A stretch of DNA of 19,076 nucleotides from JAVBQJ01 sp031549115. GTDB taxonomy: Bacteria; Verrucomicrobiota; Lentisphaeria; Victivallales; Victivallaceae. The translations under genes were made by a program, and so were the position numbers. The stretch is taken from NCBI GenBank assembly GCA_031549115.1, contig JAVBQJ010000138.1, positions 1 to 19,076 of the forward strand, written 5' to 3'. Positions 1 through 7,500 of the stretch are shown piece by piece. The notes below the pieces were generated by a model. It was not told the origin of the DNA and ran no database searches. It saw only the letters and a list, made by a program, of their open reading frames with translations. The stretch's first letter is position 1, and each line of letters begins with the position of its first letter.

Positions 1-100
1 TTATATTTTTTTTCTTCTTTTTTTTTTGTTGTTTGTTTTGTTGTTCCTCCACACCAACCAACCAACCCAAACCCCCCCCCCCCCCCCCCCCCCCCCCCAA
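1..100. other. Low-complexity contig-end sequence, probably artefactual
   Basis: The first 70 bases are T-rich and then CCAA-rich simple sequence. They are followed by an unbroken run of 27 C residues at 72-98. Normal GC-rich coding DNA with good codon structure begins at about 101, in the frame of the adjoining transporter gene. Nothing elsewhere in the window resembles this stretch. A long homopolymer joined to simple sequence at the very end of the window is typical of an assembly or read-end artefact. I see no gene here; open frames across it simply read through the homopolymer. Confidence 0.75.
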
Positions 101-1375
101 TTCTCCCCGCCGCCAGCGGCGGGCCCAGAGGATCAGCAGGACGGGAATGAGGCCGCAGAGCAGCCAGTACCAGTAGAAGGTCCGGTTCAGGTCTCCGGAG
201 AGTCCCATCAGGAAATCGAACAGGAATCCGGCGGCGAGGCAGCCGATGAAGCTGCCGATGGACTGCATCAGAGCGAAGCTGGAAACGTAGACATTCGGGC
301 ATGCGGGGCGGGTCAGCCGGGCGGCGCCGGATTGTTCCAGCATCCGCATCACGCCGGAGAAGATCCCCACGCCGCCGTTGTGGACCAGACAGGCGTAGAC
401 CAGCAGCATCGCCCAGGCGTCCGGGAATGCGGAGAAGCACAATGTCAGCGCCACCGCCGCCCAGGCGCCATAGCCGAACACGCGCGGGTATCCATAGCGG
501 TCCGCCCATCCGCCGGCGGGGGCGGCCAACAGCGCCAGCACGACACAGAGCAATAGCTCCAGCGCCACCACCCAGGTCAGGGGGAAGTTCCATACTTTGA
601 GCAGAAACACCACCCAATAGGTCGACAACAGGCCCATCCACAGAAACTGGAGAAAGGTGAAACCGAGCAGCATCCGGTAAGCGCGATCGCGGTACGGCAA
701 GAGATATTCGGCGAGGGTCCGCATTTTCCGGCGCGGCACCTCCCGGACTTTGAGCCGCAGCAAGGCCCATGCCGCCGGAATTTCGAACAGCACCGAAGCG
801 AGCTGGACCAGAGCGAAAATACCGTAAAAGCGTTCGTCGGAAACCTGGTCCAGCGTCGATAGATACCATGCCACCGGCAGCCCCAGCACCATGCAGGGAA
901 TGCCGAACAGCGCGTTGAGGACCGATGCGCGGCGGTTGAATTCGTGTTCCGGCAGCGTCGCCTTGAAAATCGTCAGCAGACTGTTATTGGCGAACATCGC
1001 ACTGGAAAAGGCCAGCGAACAGATCACCATCACCGCGGCCACCAAAAAATTCTGGTCGGTGCTGATCAACGGCAAGAGCGGCAGCGGCAACGGCAGCAGC
1101 ACCCGGAGCAAATAGGCGAAAGCACACACCTGGCGGTCGCGGTTCAAACGCTGCAGCAGCGGCGCCGCCGCCAGATAGCTGATCGCCGGCAGGAAGTAGA
1201 TGCTGCTTTTGATCAGTCCGAAGCTGCCGAGGTCGATTTTCATCCGCAGCAGCAGGAAATCCAGGATGGTGACGTTGCTGACCACGGTCAGCGCAATCGA
1301 GGTGGCAAGATGGTAAAAAACCAGAATACGCCAGTTGAACGAAAAAGCCGGAGAGTTCACGAAAGATTCTTTCAC
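101..1375 (-). CDS. MFS-type transporter, 3' end lost at window edge
   Basis: At least 425 residues of a polytopic inner-membrane protein with about 12 hydrophobic segments, read on the minus strand. Examples are residues 17-40, 54-74, 108-136, 153-172, 234-260, 266-288, 300-315, 322-345, 365-388 and 400-418. A loop reading GGWADRYGYPRVFG (about 288-301) resembles the MFS motif-A signature G-x3-D-R-x-G. The last segment and a basic WARRWRRGE end are present, so only the final few codons are probably missing. The most likely start is GTG at 1375-1373 (MKESFVNSP). It overlaps the stop of the upstream AraC gene as GTGA, which implies translational coupling; a second in-frame GTG lies at 1360. 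The AraC pairing suggests uptake of a sugar-like compound under inducer control, but the substrate cannot be read from the sequence. Confidence 0.8.
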
Positions 1376-2166
1376 GCGTTGCGAAGCAGTTGATTGGGCG
1401 GATAGCCGTAAAATTTCTTGAAGCTGTTGCAGAAGTAAAACGGACTGCTCCAGCCGGTGAGGCTGGCGACGTCTCCGACCAGGTACGAACGTTCCTGCAG
1501 CAGTTCGGCCGCGCGCTTCAACCGGATTTCGATCAGTGTCTGCCGCAACCCGCGCCGGGTGCGGCTCCGGAATACCTTGTTGAGATATTGCGGCGAAACG
1601 CCGACGAAGCGGGCGACATCGCCGACTTCGAGCTCCTTGCGGTAATAATTGTGCTGCAAATAGTGAAGCGCGATTTCGTAGAGGTTCGGCCTGCCGGAGA
1701 GTTCGCTGCCGGCGATCACCGCCTGAAGCAGCAGCCGCAACACCGAAAGAATCGTTCGCGCCAATGCCGTCTGCAGCTCCTGCGTATCGTCCCTTCCGGC
1801 GATGCGGGCCGCCGCGGTCAGAAGCTCCGGCAACAGATTCAATTGGCTCTCGCGTTCGCGCAAGGCAAAACGGCATGAATGGACCCGCTCAAACACCCAT
1901 GCCGCCGTGACCGGCGTGACGACAAGGCTGAAAAAACAGTCGGAGCCTTCGTGAATGCGCCCCGGCGGCACCAACTCCCAGCGGCATTCGCCGGAATGGA
2001 GCGGCGAAATTTTCAATTCCCAGCCGCGATGCAGATGCGGATCGCGGCCATTGCGGCGCAGCTCGCCCTCAACCTCGGAAACCATCGACAACGCGTGGTT
2101 CCAGGCGAGAATCTCGTCGAACCAGCCGAGCAATTTGTTTTCATGAGGAGAAGTTACTGCCGCCAT
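1372..2166 (-). CDS. AraC-family transcriptional regulator
   Basis: A 264-residue DNA-binding regulator. The last 100 residues form the double helix-turn-helix of the AraC/XylS family: an alpha-helical lead (NLYEIALHYLQHNYY), the first HTH (VGDVARFVGVSPQYLNKVFR), and the second HTH ending in ASLTGWSSPFYFCNSFKKFYGYPPNQL, the usual family signature. The N-terminal 150 residues include H-L-H-R-G-W-E-L, as in cupin-type effector-binding domains. The effector is not predictable. I chose ATG at 2166 over the in-frame GTG at 2178; neither has a clear Shine-Dalgarno sequence, so the start is uncertain by four codons. Its stop overlaps the start of the MFS gene, so the regulator very likely controls that transporter and itself. 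Confidence 0.9.
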   Translation of the reverse strand: MAAVTSPHENKLLGWFDEILAWNHALSMVSEVEGELRRNGRDPHLHRGWELKISPLHSGECRWELVPPGRIHEGSDCFFSLVVTPVTAAWVFERVHSCRFALRERESQLNLLPELLTAAARIAGRDDTQELQTALARTILSVLRLLLQAVIAGSELSGRPNLYEIALHYLQHNYYRKELEVGDVARFVGVSPQYLNKVFRSRTRRGLRQTLIEIRLKRAAELLQERSYLVGDVASLTGWSSPFYFCNSFKKFYGYPPNQLLRNA

Positions 2167-2193
2167 CGTTAATACCACTATTTTTCGAAATTC

Positions 2194-2222
2194 ATTTTAC
2201 CATTACTATAGCAGCAAACCAA
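2194..2222 (-). promoter_or_regulatory. Candidate sigma-70-type promoter for the araC-MFS operon
   Basis: On the minus strand a TTGGTT hexamer (2222-2217) is followed after 17 bases by TAAAAT (2199-2194). The -10 matches five of six consensus bases; the -35 matches only three. It sits 28 bases upstream of the chosen AraC start in an AT-rich gap, where a promoter is expected. The assignment rests on pattern alone. Confidence 0.3.
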
Positions 2223-2353
2223 TAATATTCCACTCGTATAAGCTACAATATTCGAAACAAAAATCCGGCGAATAACGAATCGGGAAAAACGGAAAATTCC
2301 GGCCGCGCCTTGAAATACGCCGATTGCGGAGTATTTTTCAGAAACGGAAAAAA

Positions 2354-2360
2354 GGGAGGT
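2354..2360 (+). promoter_or_regulatory. Strong ribosome binding site that fixes the start of the SUKH-like gene
   Basis: GGGAGGT lies six bases before a GTG codon at 2367. An in-frame TTG at 2310 would give a 19-residue longer protein but has no such site, so GTG 2367 is the better start. Confidence 0.75.
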
Positions 2361-2366
2361 ATCGTC

Positions 2367-3002
2367 GTGCGTTACGTAAATTATTACCGGAATGAGCTGA
2401 AAGCGATCACGGGGAAATTTCCGGATGCCGGCGACGCCATCCCGCCGGATGTGTTCGACCGGGAATGTCCCCTGCCGCAACTCCCGGCCGCCATGCGGGC
2501 GTATTATCTTGCCGCCGGGAAACACCGGCTGAATACGGTGTTCAATCCGCTTTACCCGCCCGCCGAATTGGAGCTTCGCGACGGTTTTCTGTTTTTCATG
2601 GACGAAAACCAGCTGGTCTGCCGCTGGGCGCTCCAAGAAACCGACCTGACGCAAGACGACCCCGAGGTCTTTCAGATGCAGGAAAATGAAAACGGAAAAG
2701 TGACCGCATATTCCGAGAAGATGCCGTTCAGCTCCTTTATGGCTTACGCGCTTACATATTATGCCATGCAGGATGAGGAACCGGAGGATTTCGACGCGTG
2801 GGAGCGGCGGCTCAATCTGTACATGGAATGCTGGAAAATGCACCGTGTCTGCGTCTGCTGCAATCAGCCGGTAGAGGACCCGGATGAATTTCATCCGTTC
2901 GGCTTCGTGACCATGAATCCGGACGATCCGGATTACCCGCGCAACTACCGCGGAGCACACCGGAAATGCCTGACGGAGTTTGCCGATGCGAATCGCCTTT
3001 GA
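2367..3002 (+). CDS. SUKH (SMI1/KNR4-like) protein with C-terminal zinc-finger-like tail
   Basis: 211 residues, cytoplasmic, no signal peptide. Residues about 38-130 have the look of the SUKH/SMI1-KNR4 fold: LPAAMRAYYLAAG, then PPAELELRDGFLFFMDENQ, then WAL and DLTQDDPEVF. That order (LP..LR.FY..AG, P..L...+..L.F..ENQ, the W turn, D-DP-V) is typical of the family. SUKH proteins often act as immunity proteins against secreted or contact-dependent toxins, but many have no known role. The tail has C162-x2-C165 and H198-x2-C201, spaced like a treble-clef zinc site, and may bind metal. It is the first gene of a three-gene operon, and its last 17 bases overlap the HAD gene. The fold assignment comes from motif memory, and no toxin gene is visible nearby. 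Confidence 0.7.
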   Translation: MRYVNYYRNELKAITGKFPDAGDAIPPDVFDRECPLPQLPAAMRAYYLAAGKHRLNTVFNPLYPPAELELRDGFLFFMDENQLVCRWALQETDLTQDDPEVFQMQENENGKVTAYSEKMPFSSFMAYALTYYAMQDEEPEDFDAWERRLNLYMECWKMHRVCVCCNQPVEDPDEFHPFGFVTMNPDDPDYPRNYRGAHRKCLTEFADANRL

Positions 3003-3432
3003 CCTCGACGACACGCTGATTGCGGCGTCTTTCCCGGTCGAAGCGGTTGCGTTGCCGATGCGATTGTGGTTGCGCGAAAGGCTGCGGCTGGGGACAAGGA
3101 GCCTCTTCCGGGCGCTGCGAAGCAACGGCCATGAAATCTGGATTTATACGACCTCCTGCCGGAAAAAGTCTTACATCCGATGGCTTTTCCGCCTTCATGG
3201 TCTCCGGCTCGACGGCGTGGTGAATCAGGATATGCATAACCGGATCGGCGATATGCCGGCCTCGAAATATCCGCCGGCATTCGGCATCGATATTCTGGTC
3301 GATAACAGCAGGGGAACGGAGCTCGAAGGGCGGCGCTGCAACTTCCGCACCGTCATCGTCGATCCGGGCGACGCGCACTGGGTCGATACGGTATTGACCG
3401 GTGTGAAACCGGAACTTGGAGGTGAAATATGA
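2986..3432 (+). CDS. Small HAD-superfamily phosphatase-like protein
   Basis: 148 residues. It opens with the HAD motif I, IAFDLDDTL, with the nucleophile Asp6 and the acid Asp8. Motif II is likely the Thr/Ser in WIYTTS (about 49-54). A lysine in SKYPPAFGIDILVDNS fits motif III, and the VDN of that segment fits motif IV, although the usual DD is reduced to D-N. HAD enzymes hydrolyse phosphate esters through an aspartyl phosphate; the substrate here is unknown. There is no large cap domain. The start is ATG 2986, with GGAG seven bases upstream; a TTG two codons earlier is less likely. It overlaps the SUKH-like gene by 17 bases and the macro-domain gene by 4 (ATGA), so all three are probably translated together. 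Confidence 0.75.
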   Translation: MRIAFDLDDTLIAASFPVEAVALPMRLWLRERLRLGTRSLFRALRSNGHEIWIYTTSCRKKSYIRWLFRLHGLRLDGVVNQDMHNRIGDMPASKYPPAFGIDILVDNSRGTELEGRRCNFRTVIVDPGDAHWVDTVLTGVKPELGGEI

Positions 3433-4586
3433 TTACACCGGAAATCGTCAAGGGCGATCTGCTGGATCAGGAGGTCGAGGTGATTGCGAACGCCTGGAAC
3501 CGCAACCTGATTCCGTGGTGGCTGCTGCTGCCGCAAGGCGTATCCGCCGCGATCAAACGGCGCGGCGGAGTGGCGCCGTTCCGCGAAGTTGCCAAGGCCG
3601 GAATCATGCCGCTCGGCGGCGCCGTCCTGACCGGTGCCGGAAAGCTTCCGTTCAAAGGCATTATTCATGTCGCCGGGATCAACCTCGGTTGGTTCGCCAC
3701 GAAATATTCGGTGCGGCAATCGGTGCGTTCGGCGATGGAAATCGTCAACCGCGAAGGCTTCCGGTCGGTCGCCTTTCCATTGATCGGTTCCGGCTCCGGC
3801 AACTGGAGTTGCGTGTGGGCGCTCGGCTTGATGCTGGACGAGTTCCAAAAGCTCTCCAGCACTGCGCGTGTCGTCATTGTCCGCTATATGCCGAGCCAAA
3901 TCCGCCTGAATCCGAAACGGCAAGTCATAGAATACCGGGAGGACCGCAAAGGCATGGACGTTCCGGCTCACATCCACGGAGGCCGCGGTTTTCACTCCAT
4001 CATACTGCCCTCGCGGAATGAATCCATCGGCCGTTGGAAAGCGCCGCATGACCGCGAAACAGTGAGCGATGATGACAAGAAACGCATTTTCTCCAACATC
4101 GTGAATTTCTGCGAAACGCACTGCGCCGGACTTGAAATCGTGGAAAAAGCCACTTGCTGCGGCACCCGGGTCGAAATTCGGGAGTATGGTCGCGACACGA
4201 CCGCAAATGCGGTAAAACTCTTAGCGGGCTGCGAAGGATTGACCGGCGTGGGAAATATTATTTTTCAGGGACATATCGCGTCGGCCGATCTCAATTCACC
4301 GGAGATTCCGGCGATCCGGAAACAGATTCAGGCCCGCGACTGGCAAGGCATTGCCGGCCGCCCGGCGGCCGGTTCCCTCGATTGCGTCAATTGGAACTGC
4401 CTGCTCCGGGCCGACGGCCGCGCCGCCATTGCCGAAATGGCCTCACGGGATGAAATGTGGTGCGACGATACCATCGTGCTGCCGGAACTCTCTCCGGAAG
4501 AAACCGGATGGCTACTGCCGCACATCGAATACTGGACCAGGCTCAAACCGGGCGCCGAACTGCCGGACGGTCATTGCTGTATCTGA
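3429..4586 (+). CDS. Macro-domain protein with unrecognised C-terminal extension
   Basis: 385 residues. Residues 1-160 are a macro (ADP-ribose-binding) domain: VKGDLLDQEVEVIANAWN, then GVSAAIKRRGG, PLGGAVLTGAG, IIHVAGIN, and FPLIGSGSG as the phosphate-binding loop. In the common pattern the first motif is VNAAN; here it is ANAWN, followed by IPWW. Macro domains bind or hydrolyse ADP-ribose, ADP-ribosyl protein links or ADP-ribose-1''-phosphate. Residues about 165-385 are soluble, Cys- and His-containing and not recognised. They contain a segment around HIHGGRGFHSIILPSRNE and a Trp-rich end. The start ATG overlaps the HAD stop as ATGA. The 3' end overlaps the convergent giant gene by 16 bases. 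A joint role with the HAD protein in ADP-ribose-phosphate turnover is possible but is inference. Confidence 0.8.
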   Translation: MITPEIVKGDLLDQEVEVIANAWNRNLIPWWLLLPQGVSAAIKRRGGVAPFREVAKAGIMPLGGAVLTGAGKLPFKGIIHVAGINLGWFATKYSVRQSVRSAMEIVNREGFRSVAFPLIGSGSGNWSCVWALGLMLDEFQKLSSTARVVIVRYMPSQIRLNPKRQVIEYREDRKGMDVPAHIHGGRGFHSIILPSRNESIGRWKAPHDRETVSDDDKKRIFSNIVNFCETHCAGLEIVEKATCCGTRVEIREYGRDTTANAVKLLAGCEGLTGVGNIIFQGHIASADLNSPEIPAIRKQIQARDWQGIAGRPAAGSLDCVNWNCLLRADGRAAIAEMASRDEMWCDDTIVLPELSPEETGWLLPHIEYWTRLKPGAELPDGHCCI

Positions 4587-7500
4587 TTCAAGATATTCGG
4601 GTCTTTGATCTTCGCGTCTTCCGCCAGGAACAGGATTTTGGTGACGATCTCGGCGGTCTTCGGGTCATCATCGGCGAAGGGCAGGAAAATCCGGCCGCGC
4701 TGCGCCGAATGAACCGCCAGGATGTGGATCATGCCCTGCGCGGCCTTGTGACAGACGCCGCTGCCGAGGTGTACGGTGTACTCGCCGTATTTGCCTTTGA
4801 CGAACGCGTGGCTGCCCTCCACACGCACATTGTCCAGCTTGAACAAAGGCAGCATCGCGCCGATCAATGCGGCGCGCATTTCCACGGTGGAGTGGCTGGC
4901 TTCGGGATCGACGCCGCCCGCGTGCGCCACACTGACCACCAGATCCACGTCGCGCATGGTTTCCGAAAAAAGCCGCGGCGGTATTTCGGCGAACGGCACC
5001 GCTTTTTCGGTGCGCCGGTTCAGGAACAGGACGCCTCCCAACGCCGGCGACTCGACCTCCGACGGCGCCAGCCAATCCACCTCCGCCGCGACCCGGGCAA
5101 TCAGGTTTTCGCGGTGGAACACCTTTTGCAAACCGGTATGGGCTACCGGCATCCAGCCGCGGGTGCGAAGCAGCGCCGCCGCCTTGCGCGGCTGAATCTG
5201 GTGTCCCGCATAACGCATCGAAGTGAAACCGTCGAGTTTTTCGTCGTTGCTCGGCACATACAATTCACGAAATACCTGTTTGAACGGCTGAACCCGCTTT
5301 TCGCCGATCAATTGCCGCTGAAACTCCGCCCAGCGCCCGGAGTTCAGCAAATCGAGCGGATGGGCGATGGTCAGGCTTTTGACGCCCTTCGGCATTTCGT
5401 CCGGGAAAAAGACGGCCCCGCCATGATTCCAGAGCAGCGCGTTCGCCAACGGGCCGAGTACCGGATTGGCGGCGATGCCGCGCACCTCGGCGACCTGGAA
5501 GACATCGCCGCGCTCCATCGCGCTCTCGAGGGTGCGGCGGGCGCGGCGGTACTGCTCGCGCAACGCGCGGACCGCGGTCGAGAGCTCGTTGACATGGGCA
5601 TTGTTTTTCAACGCGGCGGGGACGGCCTTCAACGCTTTGCCGTTTTTCTCGACCCGGATGGAGGGTTTTCCGGTCTCGTCGACCGATAAATTCAGCATAA
5701 CCTGCCCGGTTTTCCGCGGCTGGAACAGCGGAGCGAGTTCTTTGAGCTTTTCGTCCTCCATGGTCCAGAGGAAACGGGTGACATCGTCGAATCCGGCCGT
5801 GCGCGCGAGATTGGCGATGGCGGTTTCGACGGCGAGCTTTTCCGAAGCCTGCCGCTGCGCCCCGAACTGTTTGGACTCTTTGGCGAACTTCTGCAGCCTC
5901 TCGTAACGGCGGCGGAAATCCCTGCCGGGCACGATTCCATAGGCCATCACCATTTCCTTGTTGCGCTTGGAGTCCATGTTCGCCTCGATCTCCTCGAGCT
6001 TGAGCTTGCCGAGCGCCGCGTCGGAAAAAATCTGCGAACGGCGGTGATAGGCCGCGCCGGCGATGTATTTGGCCGCGTCGTAAAGGCGTTGAAACATCGC
6101 TTCGCCGACGGCGTCATGGGCCAAGCGGAACCATTCGGCATCGAAGGCGCCGTCGTTGAATTCCTGCGGCAGAACCTTGGTCCAACGCGCGATTGCCGCC
6201 TCTTTTTCGGCGTCGAACGATTCACTGATGTGCGCGTGAAAGTACCATCCGGCCGCCGGCAGATCGGGTACATGCAAGTATGCGCCGACGATGCCGAGCC
6301 AGACCGGGTTGTACATTGCCGCCTCGACCAGCCGTTGTTCGGAAATGGGGGTTTCCCGCAGCAGGCCCGCCAGAGTTTCCGCGTTTTCGCCGGGCAGCGG
6401 ACGCACCATTTTCAGCAGATGGGACAATACATTGTACTTGCCGGTGCCATGGGTATAGCCGCGAACCAGCGGCTCTTTGCCGAGCGCCGCCAGAATCCGC
6501 ACGAAATACGCGACACCCGGTACGTAATTCAGCCGGCAGGCATAGTCGCTCGCGTCGATCGGCAGCTCCAGCCGCTCGGAGAGCTCGGTATCGACGAGCC
6601 GCTTGAGACAACGCAGCAGCAGCGGGTGCCGGCGAAATTCGTCGCGGTGAAAAATACTGCGATAGCCGCGCCAATCGTTATCCTCGAAGAGGAAGCGGTA
6701 CACCTCTTTTTCGTCGATGAATCCGGCCTCGTGGGCGTCAAGATATGCCTGCAGCATGCGCTCCTGCAGCACCGGATAGTTCCGGTGGCTGAACCAATAG
6801 GCCCGCAGCTTGAACGCGTCCGGCGAGAACGGCATTCGCGCCAGCAGGTTGAACCAGAACGCGACGCCGTCATCGTACCAGGACCAGGTATACCAGTATT
6901 TTTTCGTCAGCAGGAAACTGAAATACCACGGCGTATGCCGGGCAATGGCCGCCAGATAAACGGTCAGCGTATCCACCGGGACGCACTCCGCCGCCTGCAT
7001 GGTCAGAATCATCGCAATGTGGCAGGGCCAGACCGGCGGTGTTTCGGCGGTATTTCTCAGCTCCGAACCGTAGAAAACCCGCAGCGCCAGCGGCACTTTG
7101 TTGTCCTCGCGGTACACCGAATGCATCAGCGCCAGCGCCGCCAGGACGGTTTCCGGCGCTTCCGGTCGGGCGGCGAAAAACTCCCGCCAGAGCTCGGGCA
7201 ATGGAAACATGTCGAAGGTTTCCAGCCCGTCGTTTTTGGCCGCCGCCGCGAGATCCAGTCCCCAATACTTTTGTTCCCTGCCGAAGTTGCCCAGCACCAC
7301 CCGGCGCTGCGAGCCGTCGTAATTGGTCTGCAGATATTCGAAATCGCGGTTTTCCCCGACCAGCCGGTCGAGCTCTTCGATCAATTGCCGGGCGGCGGCG
7401 CAATGCTCCTTCAGCCACCGGCGCGGATGGCTCGCACGCCCCGCTTTCGGCAGCTCCCAATGCAGACGCAGACGCGGCGTGTAAAGTCCGAAGCCGTTTT

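Noticed and set aside
26..556. Plus-strand open frame beginning in the low-complexity left end.
   Set aside because: Its first part is a proline run from the C homopolymer, and the rest is opposite the transporter gene.
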